DNA of 64,000 bases, taken from Chiua virens. Taxonomy: Eukaryota; Basidiomycota; Agaricomycetes; Boletales; Boletaceae. The DNA lies in assembly GCA_019787685.1 (NCBI GenBank), contig JAHNUO010000004.1:682001-746000 (forward strand). Direction: 5' to 3'. The translations under genes and the position numbers were made by a program. Positions 1 to 11,096 of this stretch are shown in pieces (the first letter of the stretch is position 1; every line of letters begins with the position of its first letter). The notes under the pieces were generated by a model, which was not told where the DNA came from, did not search any database, and saw nothing but the letters and a program-made list of their open reading frames with translations.

Positions 1-889
1 TCGATATCATCGTTTCCTCTATTCCTCGCCTGCAGCCCCGCTACTACTCGATTTCTTCCAGTCCTAAGCTTCACTCCACCGCGATACACGTTACTGCTGT
101 TGTTCTCAAGTACGACTCTATGCCCAACTCTCTGGCTGCGGCTCGTGCTTGCTACGGCGTTGGAACGAATTTCTTGTTGAATGTCAAGTATGCCACAAAT
201 GGGGAGGGTATTACGTCCCTTCCTTCGTACGCAATTGAAGGACCCCGTGGCGCTTACAAGGATGATGTACTATACAAGGTCCCGATTCACGTACGCCGTT
301 CGACGTTCCGGTTGCCTACCAACCCCAAGAGTCCCGTTATCATGGTCGGCCCTGGCACTGTGAGTGGTGAAGTGTGCTCTCTGAGGGTTATTTTCTGACG
401 AACCGACAGGGTGTTGCTCCATTCCGCGGTTTTGTGCAAGAACGTGTTGCTCTTGCTAAGCGCACCATTGAGAAAAACGGACCAGAAGCACTTAACGACT
501 GGGGTGCTGTTTCACTCTTCTATGGCTGCCGCAAATCCACCGAGGACTTCTTGTATGCTGAGGAGTGGCCTGGTTATGTCGAGGAGCTCAAAGGAAAATT
601 CAAGCTCCATTGTGCCTTCTCCCGTGAGCCTCCCTACAAAGCAGACGGGAGCAAAATATACGTGCAAGACCTCATGTGGGACGACCGGAAGAACATTGCG
701 GACGCAATCCTTGTCGGCAAGGGATACATTTACATTTGTGGTGACGCAAAGTCGATGAGCAAGGCTGTGGAGGAAGTGCTCATGCGAATCCTTGGTGAAG
801 CCAAAGGCGGTAGTGCGGAGGTGGAAGGTGCCGCAGAGATCAAGATGCTCAAGGAACGATCACGGATGTTATTAGACGTTTGGAGTTGA
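1..889 (+). CDS. CPR: NADPH-cytochrome P450 reductase, C-terminal part (5' end outside window)
   Basis: This is the C-terminal FAD/NADPH half of the diflavin reductase that passes electrons from NADPH to P450s at the ER membrane. The reading frame is open from base 3. The FAD-binding motif RxYS appears as QPRYYSISSSPK at about 33-68. One intron (360-409, GT...CAG) splits the NADPH-binding glycine motif, so GPGT joins GVAPFRGF. The typical C-terminal blocks follow: LFYGCR, YVQDLM, YICGDAKSM and the terminal DVWS-stop, where the penultimate Trp-Ser is the conserved aromatic end that stacks on FAD. The stop is at 887-889. The N-terminal anchor and FMN domain lie upstream of the window. Identity is sure; only the gene name is convention. 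Confidence 0.95.
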
Positions 890-1133
890 AGTTTTCGTCT
901 TTGCTTTGCTTGCGACACGTATTCACGACGCTCCTGGATATGGATCTAATAAGGGTAGACTCGCAGCGTACTTATTCTATTATCTCACGAATGTTTCCAC
1001 TCAACCATGTTGATCTTGCTCCGGCTCTGAGCACGGGCTTGAAATGCACCGAGTCTCTACGAAATGCATACCTTAATCAGCCGAGTTGCTCTCCGACGTA
1101 TTCCACGGCTTCGGCTGGTTTCTACCGTCTGCC

Positions 1134-2355
1134 ATGTTGTGGACTAGAGACACGGGTAGGATTGCTGCGTTTAGTTCCTTGTCTCGTTCGTTGCAGGGGG
1201 CATATCCAACTCGCGGTATCACTTCGGGTACTCGGACAAGCCAACGCAATAACCACACACCAACCTCGCAAGATACCTCGACGGACAAGTCACACACTAT
1301 CCCTCACGCTCTCAGACGGTCTACCTCCCCCCGTCCGGTCAATGTCGAGACCCTTCAGAACCGTCTCAAAGAGTGGGGCGTTCTCGCAAGCGCCTCCCTG
1401 CGACACCGCACAGCCCATCTCTCAAAGCATGCCAAAAGTACCTTTTCAAACCTCGGCCTGCATCTCAATCGAGTAACGGGCTACGAAGAAATCGACGCAC
1501 TGAAGCGCCGCGTCGTCGAACAAGGTAGCGTACTGTCTGTCTACTCTTTTTCAGCGACGGAAACTGATCCTATCACCGAACGTGTCACGTCCGACCCAAG
1601 AGGCACACATCAAGGCGATACGACGCGCAGCCCGAGACGCCAAGACAGCCTATGACGACGCCGTGCTACAGCGCTCGGTATCCCAGCGCCAAGTCAATGA
1701 CCTCCTCCAGCGCAAGTCGAGCTGGACCGACACCGACGTCAGCCAGTTCACGTCGCTCGTGCGCTCGGACCATGCGCTCGAACAAGACGAGTCCCGCGCC
1801 AAGGCGCGCGTCATGGAGACCGAAGACGCCGTCGATCGCGAGTTTAGCGAGCTGATGAGAGCGATCTTGGCACGGTACCATGAGGAGCAAGTTTGGAGCG
1901 ACAAGATCCGGAGTGCGTCGACGTATGGGTCGTTGGCGGTGCTTGGAGTGAATGTGGTGGTGTTCATCGTGGCCATCATCGTCGTGGAGCCGTGGAAGAG
2001 GAAAAAGTTGGCGCAGACGTTTGAGAGAAAGGTGGAGGAGATGGGGGCGGAGACCAAGGCGTTGATAAATGACAGTGCAGCACGACTAGAAGGACGCTTG
2101 ACAAGACACGAGGAGTTGTTGACCGAGCTGATCTCGCAGGTGTCTGCAGAAGTTCGTCAAGGATCCCTCACCGCATCAAGAGATCGCGGGGAAGCGTTTG
2201 CCGAGGAGACACTGGCCCCGTCTACATCTGCATCATGGCGCACTCAGCTCGCCTTTAGCGCCGACCTCGGGGCTCGAGAGTTTATGCTCGTGGCTGGAAG
2301 CGCTGCAGCTGGTGGTCTCATAATGCTTTCAATGCGTAGTTTATTTGGCGAATGA
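1134..2355 (+). CDS. SHE9: Mitochondrial inner-membrane protein She9/Mdm33
   Basis: She9/Mdm33 proteins are inner-membrane proteins that shape mitochondria and take part in inner-membrane fission. The first exon encodes a basic, Ser/Arg-rich presequence after MLWTRDTGRIAAF, then the family block VTGYEEIDALKRRVVEQ. The second part has a long coiled coil (VNDLLQRKSSWT; HEEQVWSDKIRSASTYGSL), a first membrane segment (VLGVNVVVFIVAIIVVEPW), a second coiled coil, and a second membrane segment near the C-terminus (FMLVAGSAAAGGLIMLSM). Start 1134 is chosen because it gives a clean presequence; 1086 is in frame upstream. The join is awkward: the frame changes between about 1524 and 1555, where the obvious GT...CAG is only 30 nt and does not keep frame. 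Confidence 0.88.
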
Positions 2356-2781
2356 TACATTATTGAGTCACGCTCAGCTGGGCGATACATACTACATTTC
2401 TTCATAGCTTCATAACGTTTACCCAGGTTACCTCCACTGTGGGAAGTGAGAACACTGAAATTGAGAGATGAGAAGACTGTCGTAATAGTAACTTGTGGAA
2501 TGACTATCAAAGACAAGGTGATCTCGATCCAAGTTAGGTAACACGGTTGGACGGCTCTCCGGACTCATGAAGACCTCTCACTGGTCGACCGACATTTACC
2601 GAGCGTAAAAACGATCTACATCCGAGATGGCATGAGAGTTTTGGCAGCGTCGGACAGCCGACGTCGTAGATGGATCCAGAAATCATAGGCTTTGTTACAT
2701 AGCGAGGCTTCAAAGACACGGCTTGATGTAAATCACCCCCGCACTCTCTTTCCCGCCACAAGTCTTTACAAATTTTTTGCC

Positions 2782-4453
2782 ATGTCTTCGCTATCGGAAA
2801 AGCTCGCGGCGACGCTCAAATCGCGAGACCAACGTCTCATCCGTCGTCGTCTACCGGAACCGCCATCGGCCCTGCTCACCGAGATTGATTTTACGTCCAA
2901 CGACTATCTCTCGCTGTCCATGTCTCCTACGTTGCGAAAATCAGTCCTTACCGCCTTGTCTGCGTCTCCACAAATTCTTGGATCGGGAGGATCGCGACTA
3001 CTCGTCCCATCGCAGCCCCACGTCGAGCTCGAATCCCGCCTCTGTCGGTTCTTCGGTGCGGAATCCGCGCTCCTCTTTAACTCCGGCTTCGACGCGAATG
3101 TTGGCTTCTTCTCTGCTGTCCCACAACCTGGTGATGTCGTCGTGTACGATGCTCACATTCATGCCTCGGTACACGATGGCATGCGTCTGTCGAGGCTTAC
3201 CCCTGATGCCCTCCTCTCCTTTTCGCACAACTCTGTCGACGATTTACGGCTTACACTCGCCAATCTGCTCAGCCATCGCCAAGGTCTGAAACACGGGAAT
3301 ACCAACGTGTTCATCGCGGTGGAGACTCTGTATAGCATGGACGGCACGATTGCGCCCCTCACGGAAATCGTGGAATGTGTAGAAGAGATGTTGCCCTTGG
3401 GTAATGGGTACATTGTCGTTGACGAAGCGCATGCTACTGGGATTTATGGACCGAAAGGCCGGGGACTTGTGATCGACCTCGGATTGGAGAACAGGGTATT
3501 TGCGAGGCTTCATACGTTCGGCAAGGCATTGGCGTCCTCTGGAGGTGCGCGATCTTTGTATCCGTTCAGGGGAACGTGTTTATGACATCAATTGATAGCT
3601 GTTCTTTTAACCTCGGAACTCGTTCGAGATTATTTACTGAACTACGCTAGGAGCATCATATACACCACGACACTCACATTCGCAAACATCGTTGCCATCA
3701 ACTGTTCGTTCGACGCGTTGGAGGATGGTACGGCGGAAGCGGTACGTGATGTTAAATATAGCAGGTAATTGATCGTTGATCAATGTTGTCTATTCCTAGC
3801 TCTCCATGCGACTACTCTCCCTTTCTACGTACTTTGTCGATCTTCTTCGTTCGGAACTGGAGAAGTACCCAGCATACTTGATCAGTCTCCCCGATCATCT
3901 TACGCCAGTGGTTTCCTGACCTGGAAAGACAGCTAACAACACGACAGTCGGGGCTCGCCGCACGACCTTGGGAGCAGGACCCACGCGAGGAACAATCATG
4001 GACATCGTCAGTACGCTCTGGCGCATCGCGGAACAAAAACACATGCTCGGCCTCTCGTCGATCCCTTCCAACACCCATCATACCAGTACTCACACCCGAA
4101 CCGCGTGCGCTCTCTGCCTTCCTCCGATCCTATGCGGCGTCCTCTGCTGCCGCGAGCTCTGTTGTGGCCCCTGATGCCACCACCCCTTCAACGTCCACGA
4201 ACGGGCCATTGGCTGCAACGCAGGATGTGGTGCTGCACACAAAGCCCATCTACCCACCCACTGTCCAAAGGGCACATCCCGTGTTCGTATCTGCCTTCAC
4301 GCTGCGCATACACGCGAAGACGTCGACCTACTCGTGCAGGGGATCGTCGCCTGGGCTGAGATGCGCATGGAAGAGGAACGTCGGAACAGGAAACGATGGC
4401 AGACGCTTGCTAGAGATGTCGGTGTGGAGATTTGGATGGAGGCTAAGTTGTAA
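2782..4453 (+). CDS. 8-amino-7-oxononanoate synthase-like PLP enzyme, frame broken near the 3' end
   Basis: This belongs to the alpha-oxoamine synthase family (BioF/KBL/ALAS fold type I), which condenses an amino acid with an acyl-CoA; BioF makes the biotin precursor KAPA. Visible motifs are FTSNDYLSLS, LGSGGSRLL, LFNSGFDANVGFF, VDEAHATGIYG and HTFGKALASSGG, the last holding the PLP lysine. Introns at 3545-3598 and 3742-3799 rejoin the frame into LLTSELVRDYLLNYARSIIYTTT. The last part reads PIIPVLTPEPRALSAFLR and then, in another frame, PKGTSRVRICLHAAHTREDVD, ending at 4451-4453. The shift falls at about 4262-4266, where one C appears to be missing. The exon between 3890 and 4020 is not resolved. 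The gene may be a young pseudogene or carry an assembly error. Start 2782 gives MSSLSEKL. Confidence 0.8.
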
Positions 4454-4916
4454 GGGGGTATTTCCTTCTTGCGCCCTGCATCTTTTCTGCCTATTTGGAA
4501 ACGTTTTGAACCAAGTGTCCGCGCCATAGCGCATAACCATTGCGGCGCTTCCCCAGCGTCCTTCGTACTCAGTACTCAGCGCTGATCAGTCCTCAGCAGC
4601 CATACTGGGTTTACATTCTCATCCACCGCCCCTGTCTTCATAGGCTGGTGCTCAGCATTTTCTTTTTCTTGCAATCACCCAAAAGAGCGTTCGACCGCTC
4701 GCTGGATGAAATCCAGTCAAAATTCACTACATCGGTAGACAGAATTGTGCAAATATATACAATCTTGAAGTTGGTCAAGTGCACATCTCGGAGCTTGAGT
4801 GGCTGGAAGCACTGTGGTCGGTGGTCTAGTAATGCTTTCAATGCGTAGCGTATTTGCCAAATGGTACATACATCGTTGACGTTCTGGACGATACATTTTT
4901 ACAATACCTTCTGAAA
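4454..4916. other. Intergenic between two convergent genes
   Basis: The stretch lies between the 3' end of the aminotransferase-family gene (plus strand) and the stop codon of the methyltransferase-like gene (minus strand). I see no convincing coding frame or RNA gene in it. It presumably holds the two 3' UTRs. Confidence 0.5.
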
Positions 4917-6218
4917 CTATAATTGATCCCTTTCCGCAACCTCGTCGAATATATTCACGCTACGATATACTCGGCAGTGAACTCTGAAAAACCGTGCCGG
5001 TCGTGTAAGACTCCGTGGCCTCGTCAGTCAATGAACTCGCCTTTCGTGCGTGAATTCCTTGCGATCATGCATGTGACACGGGCTCCAGCATCCGCTGTCC
5101 CATTTCACCCAACCCCAGCCCTCTTTTATCTACGACACAAAGACTAAATCAAAGTACAAGCGGGGAAGAGATAAATGGGTACCTCTGGTTTCTTGTGCGG
5201 TGCCAGCACCACAAGCCAGTTCGCCTTTGTGCTCAACTCCCAAAGCAGTGCAAACAGTTCTGACGACGGTTCGACAAGATGCAAGGCGAACGAACAGACG
5301 ACCATATCAATCCTATCGATAGCTACGTCCGTATTGCCTGCACCGCTGTGCCCAATGGAAGACATGGGCGACACGTTGGGAGGCAGCATGCCTTGCGAGA
5401 TGTCTCGAAAGCTGAGGGGTGCGCAAGGTAACGTAGTGCGTTCCGAGTAAGCTGCCCGAGTATACTGTCATTCCGGGTGAGTAATTTCTACGCGAGTGCA
5501 GTATCTACTCACAGGATCTGCAGCTGCGATCAACAAGTCATTCGGTATTTGTTTTTGCGTCCCGTTGGATGGCTGGGTACCTTTGGTCAAGCCTGATTGA
5601 ACGCGATCGCTTGGGGGCGAGAAGCATTCGACGCCCTTTTTGCTCAGTTGAGTGCCTGAGACGCTGCGCTTCCACCATTCATAGGCGGCGACCGTGACCT
5701 CCCCACTTCATTCATGACCAAATGTGCCTTGAGTGTGACTGACGAAGAACGGAAAACGTCCAATTACCTGCCTGTGGCGCTGCACCCTCAGGGCCGACAC
5801 CGAATGACATGTGACGCGGTGAGGACGCACCAGAAGCCATATCAAAGATCAACGGTGATCGAGACCCAACGGCGTCTTTCTCGTGCGTCCACCACCTACA
5901 CGTCAAGGAGGGGTCGTGTGATGTCGGTTAGCCTGCAGTACCCCGCCTCCTCGACTGACCTTCCTAGCCATGTAAACATGCACGCACGGACGCCGGGAAA
6001 GTGTGGGTTGCGATAGGACGCGCCAACCTTGGAAGTGATATGATGTCAGTACACGCATTCATGGCGGAATATCCTGGTTGGCGGTGCGAACCTGTTTGTA
6101 ATACTGTGTTCAAGGTTGTAAGAACAGATCGGATGAGCGACACGAACAAGGCTTGTCTTACATTGTCGACCCCGTGTTCTGTGTAGTTGGCGCGCATGGA
6201 ATGCTGAAGGTTGCCCAT
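4917..6218 (-). CDS. SAM-dependent methyltransferase-like protein with micro-exons
   Basis: The gene only becomes visible after splicing. Exons, in order on the minus strand, are 6218-6162, 6103-6092 (12 nt), 6027-5960, 5895-5831, 5771-5768 (4 nt), 5705-5513, 5464-5183, 5129-5041 and 4983-4917. The spliced product reads EHGVDN-YYKQ-VGASYRNPHFPGVR, then RWWTHEKD, LIFDMASGSGEVTVAAYEWW (Gly-rich motif I of SAM methyltransferases), VVCSFALHLVEPSSELFALLWELS, VVLAPHKKPE-IKEGWGWVKWD and a C-terminal RVHCRVYRS. All introns are 48-64 nt; the last (4984-5040) has a GC donor, AG|GCGAGT. The substrate is unknown. An ATG at 6269 is an in-frame alternative start. The gene is divergent from the histone-fold gene. 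The family is remembered as a conserved fungal methyltransferase; exon edges come from frame and motif continuity. Confidence 0.72.
5768..5771 (-). other. Candidate 4-nt micro-exon (GCAG)
   Basis: On the minus strand, CACAG|GCAG|GTAATT leaves four exonic bases between introns 5772-5830 and 5706-5767. Only with these four bases does the flanking sequence read MASGSGEV, a normal SAM-binding glycine loop. Skipping them shifts the frame and meets a stop. Confidence 0.6.
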
Positions 6219-6439
6219 GGTATTCACGCGATGGGATCGGGTGCCATTGGTTCCTCCTACCATGATCACAGTGGTTGATACGAGTTAATTACGCAAATTA
6301 GTAGATCCACGCCTTGTGTTCAGTGGCCCGGGTAGTATATATGCTGGTTATAGGTATCTACTAGGCTAGGTAAGCTTAGGCTTACATCTACGCCTTGATC
6401 TTCTTCGACACCGCCGGTAACCTCAACTCTCAATATTCA
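6219..6439. promoter_or_regulatory. Divergent promoter region, methyltransferase-like / histone-fold genes
   Basis: About 220 bp separates the two proposed start codons, which point away from each other, so the stretch must carry both promoters. It is richer in A/T than the genes on either side, with GTATATATG near 6333-6341. No specific factor site is claimed. Confidence 0.4.
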
Positions 6440-7209
6440 ATGGCCACCGAACACACGCAATCCCTTGAAGAAGAAGAAGAAGAAGTCCAGGTAGAAGCAG
6501 ACCCAACTCCACCACCCGATACCGATACCGACGCTGCACCCCAACCAGACACCAACGAAGCCGAACCTGAGCCTGAGCGTGCACGGAACAAACGCGACAC
6601 CAAAAAGGACCCCGATCGCGAGCCAGGCAAATCTATCTTGCCGTTCTCCAGAGTCCAGCGGATCATCAAGGCGGACAAGGTACGCTTCCTCCTCACGCCA
6701 GCCCCATCTGCAATACGCGTATATTACGCAGGAGCTGCCGATGGTCGCGCGCGACGCGACGTTCTTGATCTCGCTCGCGACGGAGGAGTTTATCAAGCGC
6801 CTTTCACAAGCATGTCAGAAGCTGGCCGAAAGGGAGAAGAGAACGACAGTGCAACAACGAGACGTTGGTAACGTGTCGTCGTTTGCTGTCGTGTGCAGCC
6901 TCGTCTTGATATCACCTTGTAGCTGGTATCGTTCGTCGAGTAGATGAATTCCTGTTCTTGGAGGGTATGTTGATGAACGCGGAAGAATATCGAAACATGT
7001 CTCATTTGCTTGCAGAAATCATTGGGTCTCAGGAATCGACGGGAAGACGAAAGCCGCAGAAAGCCGGAGATGATATCGAGGCACCTCATGATCAGGATCA
7101 ACAGCAATCAACGCTCCGAAATTTCATACAAAAGACCAGTGAAAGCGAGGACACCAGAGAGACTAACAACGTTGTCATGAATGAAGATGGTATCATGTAC
7201 GCTGGATGA
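6440..7209 (+). CDS. Histone-fold protein, POLE4/Dpb3/CHRAC type
   Basis: This is a small CBF/NF-Y-type histone-fold protein of the kind that pairs with a partner in DNA polymerase epsilon or in CHRAC-type chromatin-remodelling complexes. Three exons: 6440-6679, 6732-6867 and 6923-7209 (introns 52 and 55 nt). An acidic, proline-rich N-terminus precedes ILPFSRVQRIIKADK-ELPMVARDATFLISLATEEFIKRL and KRTTVQQRDV-AGIVRRVDEFLFLEG. The end of that block resembles the VDEFAFLEG of POLE4. A polar tail follows, with the stop at 7207-7209. Start 6440 has a good A-ATGG context; ATG 6395 is in frame upstream. Assignment to Dpb3/POLE4 rather than CHRAC1 is inference. Confidence 0.8.
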
Positions 7210-7401
7210 TGTGTCGTTTGTGATGTGAGTTCCTGCTGTGATCACCGTCCTATACTGAATGCTTTGGAATGGCGCAGCTGCAGAAAAGAATCCATCTTAT
7301 GTCAATTCCTATCGTGTGGGCATCATTAGCTTATCCATTCACCCAATACCATTAACATCTAATCGAAATTATGATTTATACTGTGAAAGCAACATGTTAT
7401 A

Positions 7402-10400
7402 CTAGTTATCGGCAAATGCAGATGCAAGGAACTCCTCAATCTCCTTCTTGTGCTGAACCTATGAAGAATGTCGATTGAGTACATCAAAAAGGGACCCAAA
7501 CTTATTCCATACCTTGCTACCCGTCGCGACAGAGCTCGTCGGTTCACGTCCTGCGTAAAGAGGATATTTGCCCCGATGGTATTGGGTCTCGTTAGCAGCG
7601 GTGAGAATGCGAGAGCCAACATAGGTCCATGCTCCATTGTTGAGCGGTTCCTCCTAAAGTCCATGTCATTACCATATAAGCAGGCGAATGGCAGACATGG
7701 TTACCTGACACCATAAAAGGTCGGCATTCGGGTATTTGTCCAAGTGCGGTGTGACCTGAGAGCCGTCAGCTAGAATAAAGGACCCAGAAAGGTCATCATA
7801 CAAGATCATGAGGGAAGGGTGACAATTGTTCTAATCGACTGATGGCAACGTCCTTGATGCCCTTCTCTTCACGTTCTTGTAGTAGAGTGTAATACACTTG
7901 ACCTAGAGATCGCTCAGTGAGTTGATCCTACAAAGTGGCATAAAGCTTACCTGTGCAAAGAATGTGTCGACGAATCTGTTCAGGAGCCACCAAGTTCTCA
8001 GGATGAGGCTCGGGCAGGTATCGCTGGAAGTGGGTGTCTCCGACCATATCCGATAGGTCCGAACGGGCTCGGGGATCACGCAACAAGGATTTCGAGAAGA
8101 AGAGAATCAACTAATTATACATTGTATCATGAGCAGAACCGAGTTAATGGAAAATGAACACATACCGGCTTGCGGAAGTCACGATGTATTTGTCGGCGCA
8201 AGACATGGAACTATTTCCCTGTTAGTATCACCCCCGTTAATAGTGCGTTGTAACCTACGTAGTTGGCCGGCGTACTAGCGGAGGTGTGAGCGACGAAATT
8301 TCACATACAACAAACGGGACTCACGTGGGATACACGACCTGCATGTTACAGTCTTGATGCTGCCTTTCTACCTTCTCAGGCGTGGGGAAGACGTGCGGAT
8401 GGTCGTCGCAAAGTTGGAGGAAACGTTCAATTCTTCCACTCGAGTGCTCCGGTCCCTGCCCATCGTAACCGTGAGGCAGACTCATGACCAGGCCAGTTCG
8501 TTGCAACCATTTCCGTTCTCCGGCGGCAATGAACTGATCGATGATACATTGTGCATTGTTCGCAAAGTCACCAAACTGAGCTTCCCAGATGGTGAGGAAA
8601 TCTGGGGAGACGAGGGAATACCCGAGCTCGAAACCAAGAGTGCCGAATTCGGAGAGAGACGAGTTGCAAACAACGAATCGCGCCTGATTTGAGCCAAGAT
8701 TGTTCAGCGGCACATACTGCTGTTCGTTGGCTTGGTCGTGCAAAACAGCATGGCGTTGCGAGAAGGTACCTCTCTCGACATCTTGACCCGATACACGAAC
8801 GTGGACCCTCTCAAGAGCAAGAGAACCGAATGCCAGAGCTTCAGCAGTCGACCAATCAATGTTATGACCCTCTTCAACAGTCTTTCCGCGTTGCTTGAGA
8901 ATTCGCGCAAGGTTGCGGTGTGGGGCGAAGTTGGCGGGCCACTGTGAGATAACTTTACCGACTTTCCGGAGTGTCTCCTCGTCAGAACCGGTAGCACGGG
9001 TTGGAAGCGTCTTTTCTTCCAGCTCGCGTGGCGAAGGGAAGCCCGGCCAGGACGCCGAAAGCCATTCCTTAGCCGTAGGAACGTAATCCTTGGAAGCAGC
9101 AGCTGCCTTCTCCAACATTCCCCATACCCATTTCTTGTGCTCTTCAATGTCCTTTTCTGTAAAGGTACCACGTCCAACTAAGAACTTGGAGTACTGAGTC
9201 GACGGAGTAGGCTGCTTCTCGATAGCTTGGTACATCCGGGGTTGGGTAAAACTAGGCTGGTCTGTTTCGTTGTGACCGTGACGACGGTAGCAAACGATGT
9301 CGACGACGACATCGCGCTTGTACTTGGCCCGATAGTCTGCAGCGAGCTGACAGACAAAGTTCACAGCCTCGACGTTGTCACCATTGACATGGAAGATCGG
9401 TGCGTCAATAGACTTGGCGATGTCGGATGGGTAGGGCGTGGAACGAGCGAACCGCGGGTCGGTGGTGAAGCCAATCTGGTTGTTAACAATGAGATGAATA
9501 GTTCCACCGGTTCCGTAGTTGGGCAGATTATGGAAACCCATCGTTTCGTACACCACACCTTGTCCTGCGAATGCGGCATCTCCGTGGAGAAGAACAGACA
9601 TGGCGGTATTATGGGTAGTATGATCTCCTTCCAGATTCTGTATAGCAAATGTCTTGCCAAGAACGACAGGATCCTCGGCTTCCAAGTGCGATGGATTGGC
9701 GACCAGCGAGAGGGAGACCTTCTTTCCAGATGGCGTAGGCCTCACGTAGTTGGCACCTAAATGGTACTTGACGTCACCAGCTGGTGAACAATCAGTCCCT
9801 GCACCAGAGAACTCATTCAGAATAGCCTCAATAGGCTTGCGGATGACGTTCGCCAACACGTTGAGGCGCCCACGATGTGGCATGCCAATTGTAACATGCT
9901 TGACACCATTGTCGACTGAGCGGTCGATGAGAGCTTTCATCCCAGGAATGAGCGCCTCACATCCCTCCAATCCGAACCTCTTCTCGTTGGGGTATTTGCT
10001 AGCAATGAATTTTTCAAAGGACTCCGACCAGATGAGTCGGTCAAGAATCATGCGTTTCTCCTCTAGTGTGTAGTTCCAAGGTTTGGGGGTCTCGACTCTT
10101 TCTCTGATCCAATCGCACTGCTCCTTGTCAGGAATGTGAACGTATTGAATCCCAACAGCCCCGCCTTTATGACGTTTAGAGGGAATTAAACATCCAAAAG
10201 ATTGACACCTTACAATAAATGCGTTTCAAGGTCTTGATGATGTCACGAAGTGTCATCGATTTCCGGTCTTCGGTGGCAAAGTGAGGGAGGATACCTGGTC
10301 CAAGCGTGATTTGCTTGTCCAAATCACGCTCTGTGAAACCATAACGACTGAGCTCGAGCTCCGCAGGATGGACGTCCGCGAGATCCGCGTCGAGAATGCC

Positions 10401-10860
10401 CAAGGGATCGAGTTCAGCGACGTGGTGTCCCCGGACTTGATACGCGCGCACCAGCAATTGGACCTAGAACGGGTGAGAGAAGAACGAGGCGCGAGAAAAA
10501 GAGGCGCACTTTGAGATGATCGTCCAACTCTGCCCCACCCAACGCGTGGAGTGCCGGGGCACCATCTGCAGGTGGTGCAATCAAGCCGGGCGGGGGTTGA
10601 AACGCTTTGGCGCTAGGCAGCCCGCGATCCATGCCTGAGAAATAGGTGGCCCAGGACGAATGAACCGACTTGGGGTCCTGCCTCCAATTCCTATACATTT
10701 CCTCCGCATAATAAGCGTTCGTACCGTTTGCAATGGGGTCGTTTGGTGAAGGAGGTGCTGCAGGCGTTGCCAACGTGCGTTGGATAATTGTAGCAGACAC
10801 CCGCCCAGCAGGGGCTCGCAAGACGTACGGAAATCGCCTGAGCGCTTGCCGCGAAAGCAT
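7402..10860 (-). CDS. KGD1: 2-oxoglutarate dehydrogenase E1 component, mitochondrial
   Basis: E1 is the thiamine-diphosphate decarboxylase of the TCA-cycle 2-oxoglutarate dehydrogenase complex. Exon 1 (10860-10510) carries a mitochondrial presequence ([15 protein letters not shown]) and the N-terminal E2-binding region ([23 protein letters not shown]). Exon 2 (from 10463) has [19 protein letters not shown]. The large exon, down to 8325, has [49 protein letters not shown] and the ThDP region [12 protein letters not shown]. The transketolase-like and C-terminal parts continue through short exons (16 nt at 8259-8274; 8166-8210; 7951-8110; then from 7902) to [24 protein letters not shown] and a stop at 7402-7404. 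Introns are about 45-50 nt. The gene looks complete and intact. Confidence 0.95.
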
Positions 10861-11096
10861 TGCGGGGAGGACAACAACGAAACGTGAAAGAGGATAAAGA
10901 ATAAGAAACTGTGACGATTCGGAACAAAGTACGGCGGGTGTGCTCGTAGTATTATGTAATTGGAGCCGGCCCTACGCTTCCGTCCCCTTGACGAACCTTT
11001 TCGCAACACAAGGCCGCCGCCGCGCGACAACTCCCAAAGGATGCCGAATACGAGCATTTCAATCCCTGTGGCACCCACAGGTCGCCCTGTAATATA

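Noticed and set aside
880..1476. Open plus-strand frame of 198 codons overlapping the reductase 3' end and SHE9 exon 1
   Set aside because: It lies in another frame over SHE9 coding sequence and has no family features; SHE9 explains the region.
9227..9760. Plus-strand frame of 177 codons
   Set aside because: Antisense to the 2-oxoglutarate dehydrogenase coding exon.
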